A stretch of DNA of 64,000 nt, taken from NCBI RefSeq assembly GCF_004135735.1, contig NZ_CP012670.1, forward strand, positions 868,001-932,000, read 5' to 3'. The position numbers and the translations under genes are program-made. This DNA is from Sorangium cellulosum (GTDB lineage Bacteria; Myxococcota_A; Polyangia; Polyangiales; Polyangiaceae). Positions 36,501 through 44,240 of the stretch are shown piece after piece (position 1 is the stretch's first letter; every line of letters starts with the position of its first letter). The notes below the pieces were generated by a model, which saw only the letters and a list, made by a program, of their open reading frames with translations, was not told where the DNA came from and did not search any database.

Positions 36501-39500
36501 TCCACCTCGGCGAGCGGAGCGCCCGCGCCCGGGTGGACCGCGACGGCCTCCTCGAGTGGCTCAGGAGCCGCCGCGAGGGCGCCGCCGATCCGCTGGAGCG
36601 GGCCCATGACCTCGTCCGGGAGGCGCTCCTCGTCGCCGAGGCCGACGCCGCGGCGGCCGCGTCGCTCCTCGAGGCGGCGCACCGCTCGCGCCCGGAGGAC
36701 ATCGGCCTGCGCGAGCTCTTCGAGCGGCTCGCGCCGGAGCCCCCGGCCGACCGCGCCGCCTGGCGCGCCGAGCGCGCCGGCGACGCGATGCGGGAGGCCG
36801 AGGGCCAGACCCCCGAGGGCGGCAGCCAGGCGGCGGCCAGCATCGAGGCCGCCCGCCTCGCGCTCGAGGCCGCCCTCGAGTACGAGCGCGCCGGCGACCT
36901 CGGGCAGGCGGCCGCGTGCGCCCGCCAGGCGATCGCCGCGGGCGACGCGGCGCTCGCGCCGATCGTCCTCCACCGCGCGGCCGTCGCCGGCCACGGCGCC
37001 GGCGAGATCGTCGACGCCCTGATCCCGCGCGCCCGCGAGGCGTCGGATCCGGCCGAGCGCCTCGAGCTCTACGAGCGCCTCGCCGAGCTCGACGAGCTCG
37101 GGCGCAGGGACGCTGGCAGCGCCCTGCTCTGGCGCCGCTCGATTCTGGAGGAGACGCCGCACCACCTGCCGACGCTCCGCAAGGTCGCCTCCTCCCTGAT
37201 CTCCGAGGGGCGCGACGAGGAGCTCGAGCCCATCGCCCTCGAGATCGCGCGCGTCCTCGACGGCCCGGAGGCGATCGCGCACGCGCTCCTGTCCGCGCGG
37301 CTGCGCATGCGCGTGCTCCCGTGGGAGGAGACGCTCGAGCCCGTCCAGATCGCGTACCGGAACGAGCCGCGGGGCATCTGGGCGCTGCGCCAGATGGCCG
37401 CCCACGCCCGCGCGAAGGAGGATCACGCCCTCGCGATCGAGGCGGATCGCCAGCTCATCGAGCGCACCGATCGCCCGTCCGAGGCCGCCGCCCTGTCCGT
37501 GCGCGCCGCCAAGGACGCCCTCCTCGCCGGCTCGATCGAGGACGCCGTGGCCTTCTTCCGCCACGCGATCACGCTCGTCCCGCACTACCTCGTCGCGCAC
37601 CTCGACCTCGCCGACGCGCTCGAGCGCGGCGACGACGCGGCCGCGGCCGCCGCCGCGCTCGAGTCGGCGGCGGGCGCCAGCGTCGGCTCCGAGGGGCGGG
37701 CGCACTCGCTCTACGCCGCGGCGGTCCTCTGGCAGGACAAGGTCCAGAACGCCGCGCGCGCCCGCGACGTCCTGGAGGCGGTCGCGACGGTCGACCCGTC
37801 GTACGCCGACGTCTTCTCGCGCCTCAAGGCCATCTACGTCGCCGAGGGGGCGCGCGCCGAGCTGGCCGCGCTCCTCGAGCGCCGCCTCGACGCCGTGACC
37901 GATCCGGCGGAGCGCGTCGAGATGGAGGTGCTCCGCGGCCGCGCGCTCGCCGACGTCGGCGACGCGAGCGCCGCCAAGCGGGCGCTCGCCGCCGCGCTCG
38001 ATGCGAACCCCGACCACGTGGAGGCCCTGTCCGCGTACGCCGACGTCTGCGCCGGCGAGGGCGACTGGACCGGCGCCGAGCAGGCGTGGATCCGGCTCGC
38101 GCGCCTCGTGCCCGACCCCGCGAAGCAGGCCGCGATCTACCTCCGCCTCGGCGAGCTCTACGACGAGCACGTGCCGAACGCGGAGCGCGCCGAGCTCGCC
38201 TACCAGGAGATCCTGAAGCGCGCCCCGGACGACGTGGGCGCGCGCGAGCGCCTCGTCGCGCTCTACAAGCGCGCCGGCGACGGCGCCCGGGCGCTGGAGC
38301 AGCAGAACCTGCTCATCGGCGCCGCGGAGGCGCCCGACCAGAAGTGCCGCCGCACCGCCGAGCTCGCCGAGATCTACGAGGCGATGGGCGAGATGAAGAA
38401 GGCCGAGTCCACGCTGCTCACGGCCCGCAAGACGTGGCCGAAGGACGACGCCGCGCTCGGCGCGCTGGCCCGCTTCTACCAGCGCACCGAGCAGGTCTCC
38501 GCGGCCAACGTCCTGCTCGACCGCGCCCTCGCCGACGCGCGCCGCGCGCTCAACACCGGCCGCTTCGAGCCCTACCTGTTCTCGACGGTGGCCACGGTGG
38601 CGGAGCTCCGCGGGCGCCCCAGCGCCTCGAGGATCGCGCGCGCGACCGTCGCCGCGCTCCAGGGCCAGGAGGCCGCGATGGGCGGCGCGGGCAACGCCGC
38701 CGGCGCGGCCCGCCTCGACAGCTTCCTCGCGCCGGACGTCATGACCCCGGCGTTCCGCGAGCTCCTGCTCAAGACGGGCCCGCTCCTCGACGCCGCGGTG
38801 CCGTACGACCTCGACTCCATCCGCGCGACGCCGCTGCCGCCGCACCACGCCGACGTCACCGATCTCGCGCGCGGCGTCGGGGCGGCGTATGGCCTCCCTG
38901 GCCTGCAGGTCTACATGACGGCCGCGCTCGGCCCCGTCTGCGTCCCGGCGTCGTCGAGCCCGCCCAAGATCGTGCTCGGCCAGGCGCTCGTCACCTCGCC
39001 GCGCGACGACGTCCGGCTTTTCCTCATCCACCGCGCCGTCAAGATCCTTCAGACCAACGGCGCGGCGTTCTCGCGGACGGCGCCGATCGACCTCTGGCCG
39101 CTGCTCGCCGCCTACCTCAAGGCCTTCTCCCCCTCCTGGGCGCCGCAGGGCGCCGACGCCACCCGGCTCCGCGACTACCAGGGCCGCATCGAGCGGGCCA
39201 TGACGGGCGGCGTCGATCCGCAGCTCGGCGTGCTCGCGGCCGACGTCATCGGCTCGATCGGCAACCGCGCGTCGACCCTCAACACGGCGGTCAACGGCTG
39301 GGGCAGCCGCACCGCGTTCCTCGCGGTCGGCGACCTCAGCATTGCCCTCACGGGCATCGCGTGGTCCGGCGGCAACACGAACGCGCCGCCCGCCGGGGGC
39401 AAGGAGCGCATCACCTGGATCGGGCGCAACGCGGAGGCGCGCGATCTCATCGTCTTCGCCGTGAGCGACGGCTTGGCCGAGGCGCGGGAGCAGCTCGGGT

Positions 39501-39511
39501 TCAGCGAGTGA
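33524..39511 (+). CDS. Giant TPR protein B with Ser/Pro repeat segment
   Basis: 1995 aa from a GTG at 33524 that overlaps the stop of protein A. The N-terminal ~420 residues are disordered and acidic/Pro-rich, with a ten-residue repeat (HSSPRASAPP) about six times, and stretches such as DDEDTTGFDDEETKALDDE. From about residue 440 the protein is TPR hairpins (AEQAWIRLARLVPDPAKQAAI, AELAYQEILKRAPDD). The final ~260 residues (FRELLLKTGPLLDAAVPYDL, VYMTAALGPVCVPASS, KIVLGQALVTSPRDDVRLFL, TAFLAVGDLSIALTGI, ARDLIVFAVSDGLAEAREQLG) align by eye with the C-terminus of protein A, so the pair are paralogues. The N-terminus KIPEELIQSIRAEE may be a docking motif. Role unknown; a scaffold is likely. Confidence 0.7.
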   Translation: MSKNPQSKSSPGGDEGTPSQEKITVPPPAMYGAAVSDADVEEATLLAKIPEELIQSIRAEEGERAGEGGLKQLFSREPIPAPPRSAPSAGQGDALLDMLFEDPRPDVDADDGVVTSAPALPGARRTTTGVGPLTPPRPPSLPRPAIPPRSGRPGDAATPRGAEPSAGDRTPRIPPQAASARPGGPRPEPRGASTRPPAPPTSPPAANPDDAVELGDRATPIPDGGDSPFEFAPPSEVGGGLSEPPGLHGEGAARFDDEDTTGFDDEETKALDDEGPSTRPFAGDAPAADLWNRAAADSDPGELVDESSLLDEDDLAQTRVASTRPAAPAPLAPPRATPVPHSSPRASAPPHSSPRASAPPYSSPRASAPPYSSPRASAVPHSSPRASAPPYSSPRASAPPLSSPSGAPSRREGESLPPLPSIPPPASVFDSEQDASAILVQSQQRDAWAARASWLRAEAELIEDPAARARALLPVAELYVMAGEDATARAVAAEARELCPNLIFAHRQLRGLLMREGDLPAALDALEAETRVLGAPAARCHNLVLGAEIARVSLEDPDGAHKRMELAARTHPADPRPHVQRFCDALAAPDADATASAALARFRLPDAPELAPLAAACAQVAAHRGAPRRGRAPATPYEALLRARAQLRAGDLAGCLAGLEPLRDTTLAPAAAWLIAALGAARKETRQAALDALRSAASGSHGGQARRALAAQAIELGDAAAARAATLEADGADGADEAFSPADRVVLAALAGGSPDEVEPWLAALDDDPDFAPLCAAASAALSDPVAASGASDGEPSGGARAQRSVRTPGGPAARAAAGLGRALSREALAAEGGVDASDAFARAVLAYGDTAPESPIFRALALELDLDGDQGARVARAVAALREVASERDSALAAAVIAEIAGDQRAAMSDLDRARAADPQHEGAARARAAQESGVGAARILAEHALTLEEGPRAAVLVTEAAIRLLDGGDGEEGERLLARAAQIDPKLPVALHLGERSARARVDRDGLLEWLRSRREGAADPLERAHDLVREALLVAEADAAAAASLLEAAHRSRPEDIGLRELFERLAPEPPADRAAWRAERAGDAMREAEGQTPEGGSQAAASIEAARLALEAALEYERAGDLGQAAACARQAIAAGDAALAPIVLHRAAVAGHGAGEIVDALIPRAREASDPAERLELYERLAELDELGRRDAGSALLWRRSILEETPHHLPTLRKVASSLISEGRDEELEPIALEIARVLDGPEAIAHALLSARLRMRVLPWEETLEPVQIAYRNEPRGIWALRQMAAHARAKEDHALAIEADRQLIERTDRPSEAAALSVRAAKDALLAGSIEDAVAFFRHAITLVPHYLVAHLDLADALERGDDAAAAAAALESAAGASVGSEGRAHSLYAAAVLWQDKVQNAARARDVLEAVATVDPSYADVFSRLKAIYVAEGARAELAALLERRLDAVTDPAERVEMEVLRGRALADVGDASAAKRALAAALDANPDHVEALSAYADVCAGEGDWTGAEQAWIRLARLVPDPAKQAAIYLRLGELYDEHVPNAERAELAYQEILKRAPDDVGARERLVALYKRAGDGARALEQQNLLIGAAEAPDQKCRRTAELAEIYEAMGEMKKAESTLLTARKTWPKDDAALGALARFYQRTEQVSAANVLLDRALADARRALNTGRFEPYLFSTVATVAELRGRPSASRIARATVAALQGQEAAMGGAGNAAGAARLDSFLAPDVMTPAFRELLLKTGPLLDAAVPYDLDSIRATPLPPHHADVTDLARGVGAAYGLPGLQVYMTAALGPVCVPASSSPPKIVLGQALVTSPRDDVRLFLIHRAVKILQTNGAAFSRTAPIDLWPLLAAYLKAFSPSWAPQGADATRLRDYQGRIERAMTGGVDPQLGVLAADVIGSIGNRASTLNTAVNGWGSRTAFLAVGDLSIALTGIAWSGGNTNAPPAGGKERITWIGRNAEARDLIVFAVSDGLAEAREQLGFSE
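34541..34735 (+). repeat. 30-bp in-frame tandem repeat (HSSPRASAPP)
   Basis: Six 30-base units start at 34541, 34571, 34601, 34631, 34661 and 34691, followed by a partial unit. They differ by single bases (CAC/TAC, CCC/GTG) and encode ten-residue Ser/Pro/Arg/Ala repeats in giant TPR protein B. Copy number could vary between strains without breaking frame. Confidence 0.9.
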
Positions 39512-39516
39512 GGGCG

Positions 39517-39630
39517 GGTGGTGGTCACGTTTGGGGTGCTCACCGGAGGGGCTTGCGTTCCGTCGGGCCCCTTTTGTGGCCCGCCTGCACTCCAGCCCCT
39601 CCGGTGAGCACCCCAAACGTGACCACCACC
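39517..39630. repeat. Palindromic intergenic element, copy 3 (perfect 37-bp arms)
   Basis: Arms 39517-39553 and 39594-39630 are perfect inverted complements. The core between them reads GCTTGCGTTCCGTCGGGCCC, then TTTTGTGGCCCGCCTGCACT, in the orientation of copy 1. The element begins five bases after the stop of giant TPR protein B and ends 180 bp before the YkgJ-type gene, so it would terminate the long TPR operon. Confidence 0.9.
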
Positions 39631-39808
39631 TGAGGGCAGGGGGGAGCGCTCGGGCGCTCGTCATCGCGCGCCGCGGCGCTATGTTGAGCGCGCGTTTCGC
39701 GAGCACTTCGCCGTCGCGGAGGCCGGCGCGGACGCGTATGCTCCGCCGCCTGCCAGCGAGCGCCCAGCCCCTCCCCTCCGGCACCGCCTGCACGTCCCCT
39801 CACGATCC

Positions 39809-40243
39809 ATGACGACGACCCTCAAGGCCAAGCCCCGCGTCTCTTACGATTGCTCGAAGTGCCCGGCCTACTGCTGCTCCATCTACGAGCGCGTCGAGGT
39901 GACGCCGCGCGATCTGCGGCGGCTCGCCCGCCATTTCGGCCTGAGCGTCGAGTCCGCCGAGCAGCGCTTCACGAAGCGCTACGGCGGCGAGCGCATCCTC
40001 CGGCGGCAGGCCGATCCGCTGCTCGGGCGCGTCTGCCGCTTCCTCGATCTCACGACGCGCGGCTGCACGATCTACGAGGCGCGGCCCGAGGTCTGCCGTG
40101 ATTACCCCGGCAGGCCGCGGTGCGGTTACTACGACGTGCTCCAGTTCGAGCGCGAGACGCAGGGCGAGCCGGACGTGATGCCGCTCGTGCAGATCACGTT
40201 CCGCCCGAGGCCCCAGGCCGGCGAGAGCCGCTCGAAGGGCTAG
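39809..40243 (+). CDS. YkgJ-family Cys-cluster protein
   Basis: 144 aa. YDCSKCPAYCCSIYERVEV holds the CxxCxxxCC cluster of the YkgJ/CxxCxxCC family (zinc- or iron-chelating domain), and VCRFLDLTTRGCTIYEARPEVCRDYP together with RCGYYD supplies the further conserved Cys residues. VTPRDLRRLARHFGLSVE is the typical segment between them. The metal and role are unknown for the family; cytoplasmic, no signal. It converges on the oxidoreductase gene, with 30 bp between the stops. Confidence 0.85.
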   Translation: MTTTLKAKPRVSYDCSKCPAYCCSIYERVEVTPRDLRRLARHFGLSVESAEQRFTKRYGGERILRRQADPLLGRVCRFLDLTTRGCTIYEARPEVCRDYPGRPRCGYYDVLQFERETQGEPDVMPLVQITFRPRPQAGESRSKG

Positions 40244-40273
40244 CGCCTCGCGGCGGTGCGGCACGCTGGGGGC

Positions 40274-41932
40274 TCACGCGACCTCGTCGAGCTCGTCGAC
40301 CCCCGTGGCGTCGGCCGCCGCGCTCGCCTGCATCCGCGCGGGCAGCCACTCTTCCGGCCGGTCGGCCGGGTAGACCCGCAGCGAGCCGTCGGCCGGGCCG
40401 AGCAGGTCCTCGACGCGCGCCGCGCCCGTGATGCGCTGCGCCGCGAGCAGGCCTGACATCGCGGCGCCGGCCACCCCGTGGCTCAGCGTGCTCGCCCCGC
40501 ACAGGTACAGCCCCGGGATCCTCGTCCCGATGGAGAACGACAGCGGGCCGAGCTGCCAGGGCGTCTTGGCGGTCCCGTAGGCGGCGCCCCGGTGCGTCGC
40601 GCAGTAGAAATCGTTGGTCAGCGGCGTCGCCACCGAGCGGAACACGAGCGCGCGGGAGATGCCGGGGATGATGTTCTCCGCCGCGGCGATCAGCTGATCT
40701 CCGAGCGACTCCTTCCTCTTCTCGTAGTCGGCCCCCCGCTCCCCCGTGCGGGTCTCCTCCCAGCGCGTGAAGGGGTCGTGGGGCACGAACGTGAACATCT
40801 CGATCGTGTGGTGACGGCCCTGCGTCGGGTGCCCCGGGTCCTTCAGCGTCGTGATGGTCAGGAACAGGCCGTCCACCGCGCCGGGCGGGAGCTGGTACTC
40901 CGCGCGCTCGTAGATGCGGCCCACGTCCCGGGTGCGGTACCACCAGTAGTTGCCCGAGTCGTAGCCCATCGCCCGGAGGTCCATGTCCACGGCGCAGAAC
41001 ACGCTGAGCAGGCTGACGGAGTACTCCATCCGCTGGATCTTGCGGCGCTCGCGGGCGGTCCTCTCGGGCGGGAGCAGCTCGCCGTAGGTGATGGCCGGGT
41101 CCGCGTTCGAGATGACGTTCGCCGCGCGCAGGATCTCGCCGCCCTCCAGCTCGACGCCCGCCGCCCGCCCGCGCTCGACGAGGATGCGCCGCACCCGCGC
41201 GCGCATCCGGATCTCCCCGCCGCGCCGGCGCAGCGCCCTGATCATCGCGAGCGGGATGCGCTTGGCGCCGCCGCGCGGGTAGTACCCGCCGTCGAAGTAG
41301 TGGGCGGCGACGCTCGCGTGGAGCGGCAGCGACACGCGCGACGGCGGGAGCCCGTGGTCGCCCCCCTGCGCGGACAGGATCGCCCGGAGCATGGGATCGC
41401 GGATCGTCGCGTCGAGCAGCGCCTCCTGCGTGCGAAACCCCCAGCGCAGGAGGTGGGGCGCCCTGAACGGCACGAGCAGGACCTTCGGGAACTCGAGCAT
41501 CGTGTCCATGCGGAGCAGCTCGTCGTTCAGCCCGCGGAGGACGCCGAAGTACCGCGCGATCCCCTCCGCCTCGTGCGGAAACCGCTCGGTCAGCCGGGCG
41601 AGGAGCCGATCGAAGCCCTTGGGCACGTCGAACCGCTCCTCGCCGATGAGCAGGTGATCGAACCCGTCCGGGTTGAGCTCGCAGAACTCGAGATCGCCCG
41701 AGAGCTCGAGCCCCTCGTAGAGCCGCCGCACCGGGCCGCCTGGACCGAGGCCGCCGATGTAGTGCACGCCCGGGCTGAACAGGTATCCGTTCAGCGAGAA
41801 GCTGTGGGTCCACCCCCCCGGGAGATAGTGCTGCTCGACGACGATCACCTTCGCTCCCGCGCGCGCGAGCGCGAGGGCCGCGGTGAGCCCGCCGGAGCCC
41901 GATCCGATGACGACGGTATCCGCGTGCTTCAT
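40274..41932 (-). CDS. FAD-dependent desaturase/saturase, CrtI/RetSat-like
   Basis: 552 aa from an ATG at 41932 with GGGGGA three bases upstream. The N-terminal VVIGSGSGGLTAALALARAG and KVIVVEQHYLPGGWTHSF form the dinucleotide-binding fold and its glutamate; GVHYIGGLGPGG follows as in retinol-saturase and phytoene-desaturase family members. The C-terminal PGLYLCGASTLSHGVAGAAMSGLLAA is the second FAD contact. The middle has GGAKRIPLAMIRALRRRGGEIRMRARVRRILVE, the usual substrate-domain hinge. It should reduce or desaturate a polyene, carotenoid or lipid; no crt genes are near, so the substrate is open. An upstream extension of the frame to 42406 is Arg/Pro-rich and not used. Confidence 0.88.
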   Translation of the reverse strand: MKHADTVVIGSGSGGLTAALALARAGAKVIVVEQHYLPGGWTHSFSLNGYLFSPGVHYIGGLGPGGPVRRLYEGLELSGDLEFCELNPDGFDHLLIGEERFDVPKGFDRLLARLTERFPHEAEGIARYFGVLRGLNDELLRMDTMLEFPKVLLVPFRAPHLLRWGFRTQEALLDATIRDPMLRAILSAQGGDHGLPPSRVSLPLHASVAAHYFDGGYYPRGGAKRIPLAMIRALRRRGGEIRMRARVRRILVERGRAAGVELEGGEILRAANVISNADPAITYGELLPPERTARERRKIQRMEYSVSLLSVFCAVDMDLRAMGYDSGNYWWYRTRDVGRIYERAEYQLPPGAVDGLFLTITTLKDPGHPTQGRHHTIEMFTFVPHDPFTRWEETRTGERGADYEKRKESLGDQLIAAAENIIPGISRALVFRSVATPLTNDFYCATHRGAAYGTAKTPWQLGPLSFSIGTRIPGLYLCGASTLSHGVAGAAMSGLLAAQRITGAARVEDLLGPADGSLRVYPADRPEEWLPARMQASAAADATGVDELDEVA

Positions 41933-42065
41933 GAGTCCCCCCTCGGACTCCGATGCGCGAAGGACGAGCTTGGTCGCGCGCCTGGGTCCACGCGCTCGCC
42001 GATTTTTTGCGCTCGGCGATCGCGCGCCGGGCGATTTCGTGCGTGGCGATCTCGCGCCCGGTGAT

Positions 42066-42545
42066 TTACCGCCGTTTACCGCCGTCGTGCGGCGCTCCGG
42101 CGTCGTGCGGCGCTCCGGCGTCGGGCGGTGTTCTGTTTGCCTTCTCCATGGCCGTGAGCGGCAGCGGGCAGACGACGGGGACGGCGCGCGAGGGCGTGTG
42201 CGCCGACTCGCGGAGGCACGTCTTGCCCGTGAGGCGAAGGCGCTCTCCCACCTCGAGGTCGGGCGGGCACACGATGTCCTGGGACGCCGAGACGAGATCG
42301 CCGTCGATCCAGAAGGCCTCGCAGCCGGTGTCCGTCCGCCGGAGATGGTAGGACCGCGTCGGGCGCCGCGGCGCGGGCGTGCCCTCGGCCGCGAGGGCGC
42401 CGGCATCGCGCTGCGCCGCCTCCGTGCCCTGGCTCCCGGCGTCGCCCTGGCACGCCGCGAGCCCGGACGCGAGCCCCGAGAGGAGCGCCGGCAGGAGCCG
42501 GACGGCGATCCGGGCCCGCGTTCGCTGCGACGTCGGCGGCGGCAT
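42066..42545 (-). CDS. Small predicted lipoprotein
   Basis: 159 aa from an ATG at 42545, where a signal peptide (RIAVRLLPALLSGLASGLAAC, lipobox LAAC) begins. The mature domain is short (RSYHLRRTDTGCEAFWIDGDLVSASQDIVCPPDLEVGERLRL and TCLRES, four Cys) and ends in a repeated PPDAGAPHDAGAPHDGG tail coded by near-identical GGCGCTCCGGCGTCG units. No family is recognised. It begins 26 bp after the stop of the MlaE permease on the same strand, so it is likely co-transcribed. Confidence 0.6.
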   Translation of the reverse strand: MPPPTSQRTRARIAVRLLPALLSGLASGLAACQGDAGSQGTEAAQRDAGALAAEGTPAPRRPTRSYHLRRTDTGCEAFWIDGDLVSASQDIVCPPDLEVGERLRLTGKTCLRESAHTPSRAVPVVCPLPLTAMEKANRTPPDAGAPHDAGAPHDGGKRR

Positions 42546-42571
42546 GGAGGCGCCCTCGTGACCGGCTGGGC

Positions 42572-43459
42572 TCACCGGCTCGGGAAGAAGAGGATCGACA
42601 TCTTGGTCAGGAAGAAATCCGCGATCAGGATGGTGATCGAGGTCACCACCACGGTGCGGGTCGTCGACTGGCCGACGCCTTCCGTTCCGCCCCGCGTGAT
42701 CAGCCCGAAGTGGCACCCGACCAGCGCGATGATCGCCCCGAAGAAGGGGGTCTTGTACATCCCGCTGAAGTAATCCATGAACGTGACGGAGCTGAGCGCC
42801 GTCCGGAGGAAGAAGCCGGCCGGGATGCCGAACTCGGTCGCGCAGATCAGCATCGCGCCGCCGAAGCCCAGCACGAGCGCGAACGCGCCGAGCACGGGCA
42901 TGACCACGATGCTCGCGAGCAGCCGGGGCACCACGAGCTTCTTCACGGGGTTGGCGCCGAGCGCGCGGATGGCGTCGATCTGCTCGGTGACGGCCATCGA
43001 CCCGACCTCCGCCGCGATGCCCGCGCCGATGCGGCCGCCGACGATGACCGCCGTCAGCGTGGGCGCGAGCTCGCGCGAGAAGGACAGGCCGATGATGCGG
43101 CCCGTGTACTCCATGCCGCCGAACTTCTGCAGGCCGATGGCGAACTGCACCGCCATGACCATCCCCACGAACAGCGCCGTCACGGACGCGATCGCCGCCG
43201 AGCGCACGCCGAGCGACTCCATCTGGTAGAGGGTCGATCGCACCTCGAGCGGCCGCTCGAACATGGCCACGAGCGCCCCCCAGGTCATCCGCCCGAACTG
43301 GCCGAGGTGCTCGATGAACGCGAGGACCGCGTCGTTGATCTTGGTGAGCAGGGGGGGCGCCGCCCGGTGGGGCAAGCTGGAAGCGCCCATGCTGGGCGGG
43401 GCCACGCTGGTCGAGGCGGGCGGCGGCGCCGTCGGGGTCTTGTCGCGCTCAGTCGTCAT
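42572..43459 (-). CDS. mlaE: MlaE-family ABC transporter permease
   Basis: 295 aa. After a 35-residue Pro/Ala-rich N-terminus come the helices of MlaE/YrbE permeases: RSTLYQMESLGVRSAAIASVTALFVGMVMAVQ, ELAPTLTAVIVGGRIGAGIAAEVGSMAVTEQIDAIRALGANPVKKLVVPRLLA (the most conserved stretch), and FGAIIALVGCHFGLITRGGTEGVGQSTTRTVV. The protein forms the membrane core of a phospholipid-transport ABC system between inner and outer membrane. Its start overlaps the stop of the upstream lipoprotein by 11 bases. The usual MlaF ATPase and MlaD MCE genes are not in the window; they may be elsewhere. Confidence 0.92.
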   Translation of the reverse strand: MTTERDKTPTAPPPASTSVAPPSMGASSLPHRAAPPLLTKINDAVLAFIEHLGQFGRMTWGALVAMFERPLEVRSTLYQMESLGVRSAAIASVTALFVGMVMAVQFAIGLQKFGGMEYTGRIIGLSFSRELAPTLTAVIVGGRIGAGIAAEVGSMAVTEQIDAIRALGANPVKKLVVPRLLASIVVMPVLGAFALVLGFGGAMLICATEFGIPAGFFLRTALSSVTFMDYFSGMYKTPFFGAIIALVGCHFGLITRGGTEGVGQSTTRTVVVTSITILIADFFLTKMSILFFPSR

Positions 43460-44009
43460 CGGCCGGCAGGGTCGAGAAGCCGCGGACCATCCGCGAGAAC
43501 GCCGGCTCGCTGGCGGCGTAGCGGGCGGGATCTGCGATGAGGAGCATGTCGTACACGCAGCCGTTCTTCTTGAGCACCCAGACGTCGAACACCTTCGGCA
43601 CCCCGTCGAGCTTCGCCGAGAGGACGGTGTGCATCGCCTCGCGGCCGTCGAACGGGACGACCTCCTGCTTCAGCACCTCGCGCTCGGTGAAGTGCAGGAA
43701 GAGGTGGTTCGTCAGCGAGACGAGCGGGACGTCCTCCTCGTTGAGGCAGCGGCCGTTCAGGGCGATGGTCGCCCCGTTCGCGTCGTCGCGGTAGGCCAGG
43801 GCGGCGTCCGACACCGAGATCGGCCTCCAGCTCGCGGGCGCGGGGGGCACGCGGAAGGCGATCTCCTGGCCGCGGTAGACCGTCCCGTCGAACGACGGGC
43901 CGCCGCAGCCGGCCAGCGCGAGCACGAGCGCGAGGAGCCTGGCTCGGGGGGACGCTGTGGAGGCCGCCGAGCCCGCGCTGGCGGGGCGCCTTCGAGGGGA
44001 TCGTCGCAT
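43449..44009 (-). CDS. Predicted lipoprotein in the MlaE operon
   Basis: 186 aa from the ATG at 44009; an ATG at 44042 is equally weak in ribosome site, and further upstream the frame runs into the palindromic element. Signal peptide with lipobox LALAGC. The mature domain (FDGTVYRGQEIAFRVPPAPASWRPISVSDAALAYRDDANGATIALNGRC, NHLFLHFTEREVLKQEVV, KKNGCVYDMLLIADPARYAASEPAFSRMVRGF) resembles the PsbP-like/DUF1795-type lipoprotein fold seen in myxobacteria, by pattern only. Translational overlap with MlaE suggests it works with the lipid transporter, perhaps as a periplasmic accessory. Confidence 0.6.
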   Translation of the reverse strand: MRRSPRRRPASAGSAASTASPRARLLALVLALAGCGGPSFDGTVYRGQEIAFRVPPAPASWRPISVSDAALAYRDDANGATIALNGRCLNEEDVPLVSLTNHLFLHFTEREVLKQEVVPFDGREAMHTVLSAKLDGVPKVFDVWVLKKNGCVYDMLLIADPARYAASEPAFSRMVRGFSTLPADDD

Positions 44010-44077
44010 CGCTGCGGGCCGCACGCTACCACGCTTTTGCATCGTGGGCGAACGGCGAGCACCGTGGTCGTCCGGGG

Positions 44078-44207
44078 GCGGCCGCGTGGGGTGCTGCCCT
44101 CTGAGGGCTCCCCGGAGGGGCTGGAGTGCAGGCGAGCCACGCAAGGGGCTCGCCGGAACGCAAGCCCCGGAGGGGAGCCCCCAGGGGGCAGCACCCCACG
44201 CGGCCGC
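44078..44207. repeat. Palindromic intergenic element, copy 4 (36-bp arms, two mismatches)
   Basis: Arms 44078-44113 and 44172-44207 pair over 36 bp with two mismatches. The core (GGGGCTGGAGTGCAGGCGAG, loop CCACGCAAGG, then ACGCAAGCCCCGGAGGGGAG) has the same orientation as copy 2. It lies between the rhomboid stop and the MlaE-operon lipoprotein start, both on the minus strand, so it would terminate the rhomboid transcript. Confidence 0.9.
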
Positions 44208-44240
44208 GCGCGCTGCGAGGCCGCCCTGTCGTGTCGTCGG

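Noticed and set aside
33485..39793. Minus-strand frame of about 2100 codons opposite giant TPR protein B
   Set aside because: Arg/Gly-rich shadow without domains; TPR pattern is on the plus strand.
40274..42406. Longer version of the CrtI/RetSat-like protein starting at 42406
   Set aside because: The added 158 residues are Arg/Pro-rich and overlap the adjacent lipoprotein gene; a good ribosome site precedes 41932.
16488..44207. Palindromic elements considered as insertion sequences
   Set aside because: About 100-130 bp with no transposase and no obvious target-site duplications; a MITE-like origin remains possible.
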